DNA of 64,000 nucleotides from Saccharothrix longispora (GTDB lineage: Bacteria > Actinomycetota > Actinomycetes > Mycobacteriales > Pseudonocardiaceae). How positions within the stretch are numbered: position 1 is the stretch's first letter; each line of letters starts with the position of its first letter. The stretch spans positions 248,001-312,000 of the forward strand of contig NZ_NSDM01000011.1 of the NCBI RefSeq assembly GCF_030852425.1, given 5' to 3'. The notes below the pieces were generated by a model. That model was not told where the DNA came from. It saw only the letters and a list, made by a program, of their open reading frames with translations, and searched no databases. This document shows, piece by piece, positions 56,150 to 64,000 of the stretch. The position numbers and the translations under genes are program-made.

Positions 56150-56797
56150 GTGAGCGACGAGCTGGTCCCGGACCCCCGTCAGATGCGCGCTTCGGACGCC
56201 GACCGCGAGAAGGTCGCCCGGGTGCTCCAGCAGGCCCACGGCGAGGGCCGGCTCGACCTGGGCGAGCTGGACGAGCGCCTGGCGGCGGTGTACGCGTCGA
56301 AGACCTACGGCGACCTGGTGCCGCTGACCGCCGACCTCGGCGTCGCGACGCCCACCGTGCTGCCGGCTCCGCTCCAGCAGAACCTGCCGTCCACGCGGAT
56401 CGGCGGCACGCCGGGCTCGGCCACGTCGTTCGCGTTCTGGTCCGGCGTCGAGCGGCGCGGCGAGTGGGTCGTGCCCGCCACGCACAACGCCGTGGCGATC
56501 ATGGGAGGCGTCCAGCTGGACCTCACCCGCGCCCGGTTCGCGCAGCAGGAGACGACGATCAACGCCTACGCGCTGATGGGCGGCATCGAGATCATCGTGC
56601 CGCCGGACGTCACCGTGCGCGTGGACGGCATCGGGTTCATGGGCGCCTTCGAGGACTCGACCCACAAGGGTGAACCGACCATCCCGGGCGGTCCGGTGGT
56701 GCGCATCACCGGCTTCGCGGTGATGGCCGGGGTCGAGGTGCGCCGCCCCAAGAAGAAGAAGGTCAAGGGCGTGAAGCGGGACGAGATCGAAGGCTGA
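56150..56797 (+). CDS. DUF1707 protein with LiaF/YvqF-like C-terminal domain
   Basis: 215 aa. DUF1707 at about 10-62 (R-A-S-D-A-D-R-E-K-V-A-R-V-L ... L-G-E-L-D-E-R). The C-terminal ~110 residues (N-A-V-A-I-M-G-G-V-Q-L-D-L, G-G-I-E-I-I-V-P-P and G-G-P-V-V-R-I-T-G) fit the cell-wall-active antibiotic response (LiaF/YvqF) beta domain. No TM helix. TAGACT is 7 nt before the GTG. Perhaps an envelope-stress sensor component. Confidence 0.8.
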   Translation: MSDELVPDPRQMRASDADREKVARVLQQAHGEGRLDLGELDERLAAVYASKTYGDLVPLTADLGVATPTVLPAPLQQNLPSTRIGGTPGSATSFAFWSGVERRGEWVVPATHNAVAIMGGVQLDLTRARFAQQETTINAYALMGGIEIIVPPDVTVRVDGIGFMGAFEDSTHKGEPTIPGGPVVRITGFAVMAGVEVRRPKKKKVKGVKRDEIEG

Positions 56798-56876
56798 GGG
56801 GACCCCCGGACCGGCCTTGACCTGCCCGGACCCGCTCACTTAGGACGGCCGTCCCACTCCGCCTAGACTCGGCGGC

Positions 56877-57842
56877 ATGGCTGCTCCATCGACAGAGGCG
56901 TCGCTGCCCCCGGTGCTCGCCGACGCCGTCCGCGACGACGCGTCGCTGCGCCGGTTCCTGCACGGGCTGCCCGGGGTGGACCAGGTCGGCGTCGAACAAC
57001 GCGCGGCCGGTCTCGGGACGCGCAGCATCAAGAAGGCCGCGAAGCTGTGGGCGATCGACACGGCGATCTCCATGGTCGACCTGACCACGCTGGAGGGCGC
57101 GGACACGCACGGCAAGGTGCGGTCCCTCGCGGCCAAGGCGCGCAGGCCCGACCCGGAGCGGCCGGAGGTGCCGAGGGTCGCCGCGGTGTGCGTGTACCCG
57201 GACATGGTCGCGACCGCCGTGAAGGAGCTGGAGGGCACGGGCGTCAACGTGGCCAGCGTGGCCACCGCGTTCCCGTCGGGCCGCTCGTCGCTGAAGGTGA
57301 AGCTGGAGGACACCGCGTTCGCGGTGGAAGCGGGCGCCACCGAGATCGACATGGTGATCGACCGGGGCGCGTTCCTCTCCGGCCGCTACGGCCAGGTGTT
57401 CGACGAGATCGTGCAGGTCAAGCACGCGTGCGGCGACGCGCACCTCAAGGTCATCCTGGAGACCGGCGAGCTGGCGACCTACGACAACGTGCGCCGCGCC
57501 TCGTGGCTGGGCCTGCTCGCGGGCGGCGACTTCATCAAGACCTCCACCGGCAAGGTGTCGCCCGCCGCGACGCTGCCGGTGGCGCACGTGATGCTCCAGG
57601 CGGTGCGCGACTGGTACACCCTGACCGGCGGGCTGCGGGGCGTGAAGCCCGCGGGCGGCATCCGCAGCACCAAGGACGCGATCAAGTACCTGGTGGCGGT
57701 GCACGAGGTCGCGGGCCCCGAGTGGTTGACCGCGGACCTGTTCCGGTTCGGCGCCTCCACGCTGCTCAACGACCTGCTGATGCAGCGGCGCACCCAGTTG
57801 GACGGCCACTACAGCGGCCCCGATTACGTGACGGTGGACTGA
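56877..57842 (+). CDS. deoC: Deoxyribose-phosphate aldolase
   Basis: 321 aa, longer than the ~220-aa E. coli type, as in the long actinobacterial/eukaryotic DERA branch. Schiff-base Lys in F-I-K-T-S-T-G-K, K-V-I-L-E-T-G-E-L, and G-A-T-E-I-D-M-V-I. It cleaves deoxyribose-5-phosphate to acetaldehyde and GAP. TAGACT (56864-56869) is 7 nt before the ATG. Followed directly by two aldehyde dehydrogenases that could handle the acetaldehyde. Confidence 0.92.
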   Translation: MAAPSTEASLPPVLADAVRDDASLRRFLHGLPGVDQVGVEQRAAGLGTRSIKKAAKLWAIDTAISMVDLTTLEGADTHGKVRSLAAKARRPDPERPEVPRVAAVCVYPDMVATAVKELEGTGVNVASVATAFPSGRSSLKVKLEDTAFAVEAGATEIDMVIDRGAFLSGRYGQVFDEIVQVKHACGDAHLKVILETGELATYDNVRRASWLGLLAGGDFIKTSTGKVSPAATLPVAHVMLQAVRDWYTLTGGLRGVKPAGGIRSTKDAIKYLVAVHEVAGPEWLTADLFRFGASTLLNDLLMQRRTQLDGHYSGPDYVTVD

Positions 57843-57845
57843 GAC

Positions 57846-59273
57846 ATGTGGGAATACGCGCCCGCGCCCGAGTCGCGGGACATCGCGAACCTCAAGCCGA
57901 CCTACCGGATGTTCGTCGACGGCCAGTTCGTCGAGGGCGGCGGCGAACCGCTCAAGACGATCAACCCGGGCACCGAGGAGGTGCTCGCCGAGGTCTCCAC
58001 GGCCACCACCGCGGACGTCGACAAGGCCGTGAAGGCCGCCCGCCGCGCCTACGACCGGGTGTGGGGGAGGATGCCCGGCTCCGAGCGGGCCAAGTACCTC
58101 TTCCGCATCGCCCGGCTCGTCCAGGAGCGCGGTCGCGAGCTGGCCGTGCTGGAGTCGCTGGACAACGGCAAGCCGATCAAGGAGTCGCGGGACGTGGACG
58201 TGCCCACGGCCGCCGCGCACTTCTTCTACCACGCGGGCTGGGCGGACAAGCTCGGCTACGCGGGCCACGGGCCGGACCCGCGGCCGCTGGGCGTGGCCGG
58301 CCAGGTCATCCCGTGGAACTTCCCCCTGCTGATGGCGGCGTGGAAGATCGCGCCCGCCCTGGCCTGCGGCAACACCGTGGTGCTCAAGCCCGCCGAGACG
58401 ACGCCGCTGACCGCGCTGGTGCTCGCCGAGATCATCCAGCAGGCCGACCTGCCGCCCGGCGTGGTCAACATCCTGCCCGGCGCGGGTGACGTCGGCGCGG
58501 CCGTCGTGAACCACCCGGACGTGGACAAGGTCGCGTTCACCGGTTCGACGGACGTCGGCAAGGCCATCCAGCGGCAGCTCGCGGGCACCAACCGCAAGCT
58601 CACCCTGGAGCTGGGCGGCAAGGCGGCGAACATCGTGTTCGACGACGCCCCGCTCGACCAGGCCGTCGAGGGCATCGTCAACGGCATCTTCTTCAACCAG
58701 GGCCACGTGTGCTGCGCGGGGTCGCGGCTGCTGGTGCAGGAGTCGGTGGCCGAGGAGCTGCTGGAGAAGCTGCGCGTGCGCGTGTCCACGCTGCGCGTCG
58801 GCGACCCGCTGGACAAGAACACCGACGTCGGCGCGATCAACTCGCGCGAGCAGCTGGTGAGGATCCAGGAGCTGGCGGCGTCCGGCGAGGAGGAGGGCGC
58901 CGAGCGCTGGACGTCGGCGTGCCCGCTGCCGGACAAGGGCTTCTACTTCGCGCCGACCGTGTTCTCCAACGTGTCGCAGGCGATGCGGATCGCGCGCGAG
59001 GAGATCTTCGGGCCGGTGCTGTCGGTGCTGACGTTCCGCACGCCGGACGAGGCGGTGGCCAAGGCGAACAACACGCCGTACGGGCTGTCCGCGGGCATCT
59101 GGACCGAGAAGGGCTCCCGCATCCTGTGGGCGGCGCAGAAGATGCGCGCCGGCGTGGTGTGGGCCAACACGTTCAACCGCTTCGACCCGACCGCCCCGTT
59201 CGGCGGCTACCAGGAGTCGGGCTTCGGCCGCGAGGGCGGCCGCACCGGGCTGGAGGCGTACCTCGATGTCTGA
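57846..59273 (+). CDS. Aldehyde dehydrogenase
   Basis: 475 aa, complete. Catalytic Cys in Q-G-H-V-C-C-A-G-S, Glu in L-E-L-G-G-K, NAD-binding F-T-G-S-T-D-V-G. It lies 3 bp after deoC, so it probably oxidises acetaldehyde from the aldolase. It overlaps the next gene by 8 bp. Confidence 0.92.
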   Translation: MWEYAPAPESRDIANLKPTYRMFVDGQFVEGGGEPLKTINPGTEEVLAEVSTATTADVDKAVKAARRAYDRVWGRMPGSERAKYLFRIARLVQERGRELAVLESLDNGKPIKESRDVDVPTAAAHFFYHAGWADKLGYAGHGPDPRPLGVAGQVIPWNFPLLMAAWKIAPALACGNTVVLKPAETTPLTALVLAEIIQQADLPPGVVNILPGAGDVGAAVVNHPDVDKVAFTGSTDVGKAIQRQLAGTNRKLTLELGGKAANIVFDDAPLDQAVEGIVNGIFFNQGHVCCAGSRLLVQESVAEELLEKLRVRVSTLRVGDPLDKNTDVGAINSREQLVRIQELAASGEEEGAERWTSACPLPDKGFYFAPTVFSNVSQAMRIAREEIFGPVLSVLTFRTPDEAVAKANNTPYGLSAGIWTEKGSRILWAAQKMRAGVVWANTFNRFDPTAPFGGYQESGFGREGGRTGLEAYLDV

Positions 59274-60129
59274 CCGCATCGCCGTGGCGAAGACGTACAA
59301 GCTCTACGTCGGGGGCGGGTTCCCCCGGTCGGAGTCGGGGCGCTCCTACCCGGTCGTGGACGCCAAGGGCGCGTTCCTGGCCAACGCCGCGCAGGGGTCG
59401 CGCAAGGACGCCCGGGACGCGGTGGTCGCGGCGCGCAAGGCGTTCGCGGGGTGGTCGGGTGCGACGGCGTACAACCGCGGGCAGGTGCTGTACCGGGTGG
59501 CCGAGGTGCTGGAGGGCCGCCGCGAGCAGTTCGCGGCGGAGGTCGCCGCGTCCGAGGGCGTGCCGCTGAAGAAGGCGCAGTCGCTGGTGGACGCGGCCGT
59601 CGACCGCTGGGTCTGGTACGCGGGGTGGACCGACAAGTTCGCCACGGTGCTGGGTGCGGCGAACCCGGTGGCGGGGCCGTACTTCTCGTTCTCGGTGCCG
59701 GAGCCGACGGGTGTGGTCGCCGTGCTGGCGCCGCAGGAGTCGTCGCTGCTGGGCCTGGTGAGCGTGATCGCGCCGGTCATCGCAACCGGCAACACGGCGG
59801 TGGTCGTGGCGTCGCAGGACCGGCCGCTGCCCGCGATCACGCTGTCCGAGGTGCTGGCGACGTCCGACGTGCCGGGCGGGGTGGTGAACGTGCTGACGGG
59901 GCGGACGGCGGAGATCGCGCCGTGGCTCGCGTCGCACGCCGACGTGAACGCGCTCGACCTGACCGGCGCGCCGGAGCAGGCCCGCGCCGACCTGGAGCGC
60001 TCGGCGGCGGGCACGGTGAAGCGCGTGCCGCGCACCCGGCCGGCCGAGGACTTCACCCGCGAGCCGGACCTGTCCCGCCTGCGGGCGTTCCTGGAGACGA
60101 AGACCGTCTGGCACCCCACCGGCACCTGA
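59266..60129 (+). CDS. Half-length aldehyde dehydrogenase-like protein
   Basis: 287 aa. It matches the N-terminal (NAD-binding) half of ALDHs: Y-V-G-G-G-F-P-R-S, Y-N-R-G-Q-V-L-Y-R and A-P-Q-E-S-S-L-L-G-L. It has no L-E-L-G-G-K and no catalytic Cys, so it cannot be a normal ALDH alone. deoC-ALDH-half-ALDH order recurs in actinomycetes (recalled), suggesting a partner or structural role rather than a fresh pseudogene. Confidence 0.75.
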   Translation: MSDRIAVAKTYKLYVGGGFPRSESGRSYPVVDAKGAFLANAAQGSRKDARDAVVAARKAFAGWSGATAYNRGQVLYRVAEVLEGRREQFAAEVAASEGVPLKKAQSLVDAAVDRWVWYAGWTDKFATVLGAANPVAGPYFSFSVPEPTGVVAVLAPQESSLLGLVSVIAPVIATGNTAVVVASQDRPLPAITLSEVLATSDVPGGVVNVLTGRTAEIAPWLASHADVNALDLTGAPEQARADLERSAAGTVKRVPRTRPAEDFTREPDLSRLRAFLETKTVWHPTGT

Positions 60130-60136
60130 CCCCGGG

Positions 60137-60173
60137 CCGCCGCGGTCCGACGCCGGGCGTCGGACCGCGGCGG
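60137..60173. terminator. Bidirectional hairpin terminator
   Basis: CCGCCGCGGTCCGACG and its complement form a 16-bp perfect stem with a 5-nt loop between the convergent ALDH-like and membrane-protein genes. Confidence 0.92.
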
Positions 60174-60174
60174 G

Positions 60175-60720
60175 TCAGCGGCGGGTGGTCCGGGCGGTGC
60201 CGGCGAGGAGGCCGGCCAGGCCCAGGACCAGCGCGGTCGTGGTGGCCGAGGTGGTGCCGGCGGGTTGCACGGGCCAGCCGAGCAGCTCCTCGAACCACAG
60301 GTCGCCGGAGGGGACCACGAGGGTGGCGCCGGTCCACGTGACGGGCAGCGCCCACGCGGTGCGCGAGCCGAACAGCAGCGCGCCGAGCGCGGCCAGGCCG
60401 CCCAGGCCGGCGACGTTGCGCCACACGACCGCGTGGTCGGGGACGTCCGGTCCGACGGTGAGCAGCAGGCCGCCGACGAACAGGCCGCCGAGCAGCAGGT
60501 GCGCGGCCCGGCGGGGCGGCCAGCCGAACGCCGCGCCGCGGTCGAGCGCCACGTCGTGCGCGCCGAGGCCGAGCGCGAGCGCCGCCACCCCGACGGCGGC
60601 GGCGAACGCGGACAGCCGCAGGTCCCCCTCGGGCAGCCCGAGCAGCGTCACCGCCACCACGACGACCGCGGCGGACGCCGGCACCTCCCGCGACCGGGCG
60701 TACAGCAGCGCCCAGCGCAT
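60175..60720 (-). CDS. Integral membrane protein, possible ABC permease partner
   Basis: 181 aa, about five or six hydrophobic helices, no recognised domain. The ATG overlaps the upstream stop (ATGA). Last gene of the ECF/anti-sigma/ABC operon, so probably an accessory subunit. Confidence 0.65.
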   Translation of the reverse strand: MRWALLYARSREVPASAAVVVVAVTLLGLPEGDLRLSAFAAAVGVAALALGLGAHDVALDRGAAFGWPPRRAAHLLLGGLFVGGLLLTVGPDVPDHAVVWRNVAGLGGLAALGALLFGSRTAWALPVTWTGATLVVPSGDLWFEELLGWPVQPAGTTSATTTALVLGLAGLLAGTARTTRR

Positions 60721-62069
60721 CACGACGTCCCGGTGAGCACGGCGTAGGGGTCGCCGGAGCACGCGCTCTGCGCGTCGCGCGCCGCCTGCACCCGCGCGGC
60801 CTGCTCCGCCTCGGGCAGCGCCCGCAGCGCGTCCCAGGCGGACGCGGCCAGCGCGTCGGCCTCGTCCCCCGCCCCCGCCTGGTAGCCGGGCAGCTCCTCC
60901 AACCGCCCGGTCGGCCACGAGCCCATCACGGCCCGCGCCGCGGTCTCGCGCACCGCGTCCTCCTGCTCGTGCCGGACGCCGAGGCACGTGCGGGTGCCCG
61001 CCCCGGCGAGCAGGTGCCGCACCAGCCGGTCCGCCGGCAGGGGGTCCCGCCGGAAGTAGGTGAACTCGTCCAGGGCCACCCACACCGCGTCGGTCGACTC
61101 CGGCCCGCGCGGTTGCCGCTGGTGCACGGGCGCCGCGACCTCACGGACCGAGGTGGGCGGGGACGGCAGCCCCGCCAGCCGCCGCAGCGCCTCGCGAGCC
61201 GGTCCGGCGAGGGCGGCCCGCTCGTCCTCGTGTGCCCGGGTCAGGCACAGCCCGTCGGCGCACACCAGTTCGGCGGCGACCGGGTCCACCCGTCGGGCCT
61301 CCTGCTCCGAGGTGGGCAGCAGCGGCACCGCGACCGCGCCCGCCAGCAGCACCGGGAGCACCGCGGCCCACCGCCTGCGCGGCAGCCCGACCACCAGGAA
61401 CGCCGAGGCGGCCAGGGCGGCCCACCACAGCGCCTGCACGGCGCTCACCGTCCCGGTGACGGACGTGAACGCGCTTTCCGGCTGGGGCAGGAACGGCAGC
61501 AGCAACGCCCACCGGAACGCCTCCCCGGCGTCCGCTCCCTGGGCGAAGGCCATCAGCACCATGGCGCCCACCGCCAGGACCGGCGGCAGCAGCGGTGACG
61601 CGACCAGCTGCGCCAGCGCCCAGCCGAGCCACGCGGCGGCGACCAGGGCGAGCGCCCCGACGAGCGCGGCGGGCACCCAGCGCCAGTGCAGGTGGTCGGT
61701 GGCCGACGCGACCTGCACGCCGCCCACCACCAGCACCACCGCGCAGCCGCCGACGAGGCCGACGGCGAGCGCGCCGAACGTGCCGGCCACGCGGTGCGCG
61801 CGGGGGCGCGGCGTGGACGAGAACAGCTCCCCGACGCCCGACCGCCGCTCCCGCAGGCCCTGGAGCGCGCCCACGCCGAGCGCGAGCGGCCAGGCGAAGA
61901 CGAGCATGAACCGCGCCCACTCGGCCATCGTCGACCACTGGCGCGTCCACGCCGTGCTGTTCTTGATCGACGGGGCCCAGTCCAGCAGCCCCACCACAAG
62001 CAGCGCCACCGCGGCGCCGAGCAGCAGGGCCGAGCCGCGCCGCAGCTCGATCCCGAGGACCCGCCTCAC
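60720..62069 (-). CDS. ABC-2-type permease-like membrane protein
   Basis: 449 aa. N-terminal ~300 residues hold about seven TM helices; the C-terminal ~170 are soluble, with C-A-D-G-L-C and A-C-S-G-D Cys that could form disulfides. GTG overlaps the ATPase stop (GTGA). It probably pairs with that ATPase. Substrate unknown. Confidence 0.65.
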   Translation of the reverse strand: MRRVLGIELRRGSALLLGAAVALLVVGLLDWAPSIKNSTAWTRQWSTMAEWARFMLVFAWPLALGVGALQGLRERRSGVGELFSSTPRPRAHRVAGTFGALAVGLVGGCAVVLVVGGVQVASATDHLHWRWVPAALVGALALVAAAWLGWALAQLVASPLLPPVLAVGAMVLMAFAQGADAGEAFRWALLLPFLPQPESAFTSVTGTVSAVQALWWAALAASAFLVVGLPRRRWAAVLPVLLAGAVAVPLLPTSEQEARRVDPVAAELVCADGLCLTRAHEDERAALAGPAREALRRLAGLPSPPTSVREVAAPVHQRQPRGPESTDAVWVALDEFTYFRRDPLPADRLVRHLLAGAGTRTCLGVRHEQEDAVRETAARAVMGSWPTGRLEELPGYQAGAGDEADALAASAWDALRALPEAEQAARVQAARDAQSACSGDPYAVLTGTS

Positions 62070-62869
62070 CAGGCACCCCCGAGCAGCGCCGAGTAGCCGC
62101 GCTCCAGCGGGCTGTCGCCGACGTCGTCCGGTCCGCCCGCGGCGGCCAGCTCGTCGGGCGTGCCCTGGAACACGGCCTTGCCCGCGGACACCAGCGCGAC
62201 GTCCGCGCACGCCGCCGCGACGTCCTCCACGAGGTGCGTGGAGATCACCACGCACGCGTCGGCGCCGAGTTCCTGCACCAGCTCGCGGAACCGGACGCGC
62301 TGCGCCGGGTCGAGCCCGGCCGTCGGCTCGTCCAGCAGCAGCACCTCGGGGTCGTTGACGATCGCCTGCGCGATGCCCGCCCGCCGCACCATGCCGCCGG
62401 ACAGCGTCTTGAGCCGGTCGTCGGCGCGGTCGGCGAGCCCGACCCGTTCCACGGCCCGCTGCACCGCGCCGGGCACGTCGCGCTTGGGCATCTCCTTGAG
62501 CCAGGCCACGTACTCGACGAACTCGCGCACCGTGAACCGCTTGTAGTAGCCGAAGTCCTGGGGCAGGTACCCCAGGGACCGCCGCACCGACCTCAGGTCG
62601 ACGTGGCCGGTCACCGACGAGCCGAGCACCTCCAACTCCCCCGACGCGGGCCGCAGCACGGTCGCCAGCGCCCGGATCAGCGTCGTCTTGCCCGCGCCGT
62701 TCGGGCCGAGCAGGCCGTGCACGCCGCGGCCCAGCCGCAGGTCCAGCCCGTCGACCGCCATCCGCCGGCCCGCGCGCACGCGCAGGCCCTCCGCCCTGAC
62801 CTGCCAGGCGTACCCCGTCGGCGCGACCTCCGCCGCACCCACCGCTCGCACCATTTCCTCCTCCGTCAC
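62066..62869 (-). CDS. ABC transporter ATP-binding protein
   Basis: 267 aa from the GTG at 62869, which overlaps the anti-sigma stop. Walker A G-P-N-G-A-G-K-T-T, Q-loop L-P-Q-D-F-G, signature L-S-G-G-M, Walker B L-L-L-D-E-P, H-loop S-T-H. Typical of the CcmA/drug-export or ABC-2 class. Confidence 0.9.
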   Translation of the reverse strand: MTEEEMVRAVGAAEVAPTGYAWQVRAEGLRVRAGRRMAVDGLDLRLGRGVHGLLGPNGAGKTTLIRALATVLRPASGELEVLGSSVTGHVDLRSVRRSLGYLPQDFGYYKRFTVREFVEYVAWLKEMPKRDVPGAVQRAVERVGLADRADDRLKTLSGGMVRRAGIAQAIVNDPEVLLLDEPTAGLDPAQRVRFRELVQELGADACVVISTHLVEDVAAACADVALVSAGKAVFQGTPDELAAAGGPDDVGDSPLERGYSALLGGAW

Positions 62870-63672
62870 GATCGCGCGTACGCCGCGGACCTGAAGAACA
62901 CGGCGGCGGCGCCCCCCGTCAGCGCCGCCGCCCACAGCGGCGCCGCACCGGGTGCGAGCACGCCGGGCACACCGCCGAGCACCACCGCCGGGCCGACCAC
63001 CAGCGCCGCCCACAGCGACGCGGTGGTGATCGCGGCCCGGCGCACGCCGAGGACGCTGCCGAGCGCGAGCGTCACCGAGGTGACCGCCAGGCACGGGAGC
63101 AGCCAGTAGGCCGGGGACGCGCCGGTCAGCCACCCGGCCGCCAGCAGGACCGGCAGCACGACCACGAGCACGGCGAACGTCCGGCGCAGGAGCAGTCGCA
63201 GACCGGCGCGCGGCGTCGACACGACCAGCTCGTAGGCCGGGTCGAGGGAGCGCGACCAGGCCCCGGCGACGCCGAGCAGCGGCACGACCGGCGCGAGCAG
63301 CAGCACCGCCGACGCCGTCACGCCGCTGGGCGCGACGAGGTCCACGAGCAGCGCCAGGAGCACGACGAACGTGGTCATCGCGAACCACGGCACCAGCGCG
63401 GGCGGGGCCCAGCGGGCGAGCGGCCGCCGGTGCGGCGCGGGCGTGCCGGGCGGGTCGAGGTCCGCCCACACGGCCTCGGTCAGCGCCGTGACCCGCGGCG
63501 GGGCCGCGTCGGCCAGCCGCAACCGGCACAGCCCGCAGGTCTCCAGGTGCGCCTCGACGGCCCACAGCAGGTCGGCGGGCATGTCGTCGCCCGCGGCGTA
63601 GCGGGCGATCAGGTCGGCGGACGCGTGCCCGTCGCCGTTCCGGGGGTCGTTCCCGGGCGCGTGCTCCCTCAT
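62866..63672 (-). CDS. Zinc-finger (zf-HC2) anti-sigma-like membrane protein
   Basis: 268 aa. Near the N-terminus, H-L-E-T-C-G-L-C is the H-x3-C-x2-C anti-sigma zinc motif. About six TM helices fill the rest, more than the single helix of most anti-sigma factors, so it may also be a transporter component. The ATG overlaps the sigma-factor stop (ATGA). Confidence 0.8.
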   Translation of the reverse strand: MREHAPGNDPRNGDGHASADLIARYAAGDDMPADLLWAVEAHLETCGLCRLRLADAAPPRVTALTEAVWADLDPPGTPAPHRRPLARWAPPALVPWFAMTTFVVLLALLVDLVAPSGVTASAVLLLAPVVPLLGVAGAWSRSLDPAYELVVSTPRAGLRLLLRRTFAVLVVVLPVLLAAGWLTGASPAYWLLPCLAVTSVTLALGSVLGVRRAAITTASLWAALVVGPAVVLGGVPGVLAPGAAPLWAAALTGGAAAVFFRSAAYARS

Positions 63673-64000
63673 GACAGTGCCTCCCGCATCGCGGTGCGCG
63701 CCCGCCGAGCGCGGGTCTTGACGGTGCCCTCGGGCACCCCGAGCAGGACGGCGGTCTCGCGCACGGTCAGCCCGTCGAGCACCATCGCCTGGAGGACCTG
63801 CCTGAGTTCGGGGGCGAGGTCGCGCAGCGCGCCGCCCACCTCGTCGCCCAGCGCGCCGGCCAGGACCTCGTCCTCGGCGGCGGGGGCGGGGGCGGGGGTC
63901 GGGGAGGTGTCGGGCGCCCGGTCCTGCCGGGCGCGCCTGCGGAACGCGTCGACCAGGCGGCGGGCGGCGATCGTCCACAGCCAGCCGACGGCCGTGCCGT
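63669..64000 (-). CDS. ECF sigma factor, partial
   Basis: The last ~110 codons are in the window; the rest lies beyond the right edge. The end of region 2 (W-T-I-A-A-R-R-L-V-D-A-F-R-R-R) is followed by an Ala/Pro linker and region 4: L-A-P-E-L-R-Q-V-L, L-T-V-R-E-T-A-V-L-L-G-V-P-E-G-T-V-K-T-R-A-R-R-A-R. It should direct its own operon, held by the anti-sigma gene overlapping it. Confidence 0.88.
   Translation of the reverse strand, partial: GTAVGWLWTIAARRLVDAFRRRARQDRAPDTSPTPAPAPAAEDEVLAGALGDEVGGALRDLAPELRQVLQAMVLDGLTVRETAVLLGVPEGTVKTRARRARTAMREALS

Noticed and set aside
59266-60129. ALDH pseudogene by frameshift
   Set aside because: The frame ends cleanly before a terminator and no C-terminal half is found in other frames downstream.

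Overview
The window is high-GC DNA from a filamentous actinomycete, most likely a Pseudonocardiales relative (Saccharothrix/Actinosynnema/Lentzea type). The reasons are the GC-rich third codon positions, GTG starts, WXG100/PPE/EspG secretion proteins, an AccA3-AccD5-AccE5 acyl-CoA carboxylase, and gene order. Much of the order parallels the Mycobacterium tuberculosis birA-accD5-accE5-maf-accA3 ... lpdA-glpD ... amiA1-amiB1-deoD-pmmB-upp region (recalled, not searched). Many genes lack a ribosome-binding site and instead have a TANNNT -10 box ending 6-8 nt before the start codon, so leaderless transcription appears to be the norm.

Region by region. 1-5.3 kb: a partial GntR regulator, a secreted lectin-like protein, a degenerate GGDEF protein, a sigma factor fused to its anti-sigma zinc finger, membrane segment and exported domain, and two tandem GtrA proteins. 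5.5-8.3 kb: a HisN-type phosphatase and a two-component system. 8.3-12.1 kb: a TNT-type NADase toxin cassette (YbaB-like, WXG100, toxin, putative immunity). 12.2-23.6 kb: HMG-CoA lyase, PH-domain protein, BirA, AccD5/AccE5, Maf, a DAACS symporter behind a leader peptide, AccA3, DUF1707, HAD and GNAT genes. 23.6-26.8 kb: lipoprotein, WXG, PPE and EspG genes. 26.9-27.9 kb: a DUF559 gene sitting between mirrored repeat arrays. 28-34 kb: LpdA and glycerol catabolism (glpK, glpF, glpD). 34.8-42.9 kb: two M20 amidohydrolases and methylmalonyl-CoA mutase with MeaB. 43-48 kb: a Ser/Thr kinase, purine nucleoside phosphorylase, phosphomannomutase and a flavodoxin-like protein. 48-54 kb: a MerR/AKR operon, a disrupted RHH/Doc pair with a LexA-type box and an IS605-like scar, TetR, a GH18 chitinase with DasR-like boxes, and an NmrA-like protein. 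54-60 kb: upp, Gfo/Idh, LiaF-like, deoC and two ALDH genes. 60-64 kb: an ECF sigma/anti-sigma/ABC transporter operon running off the right edge.

Functionally, BirA, AccA3, AccD5, AccE5, MutAB and MeaB would form a propionyl-CoA to succinyl-CoA route; GlpFKD takes up and oxidises glycerol; PNP, DeoC, PMM, Upp and ALDH handle nucleoside salvage.

The most unusual structure is a 22-bp repeat family built on GCGAGTCGTA(A/C). It occurs as head-to-tail arrays with an inverted counterpart at three convergent gene junctions (5.3-5.5, 26.8-28.0 and 53.8-53.9 kb). The repeats supply the stop codons of several genes, and at one locus five units on each side frame a DUF559 endonuclease-like gene. Other convergent junctions mostly carry ordinary GC-rich hairpins, so the arrays probably act as bidirectional terminators and may also be mobile.
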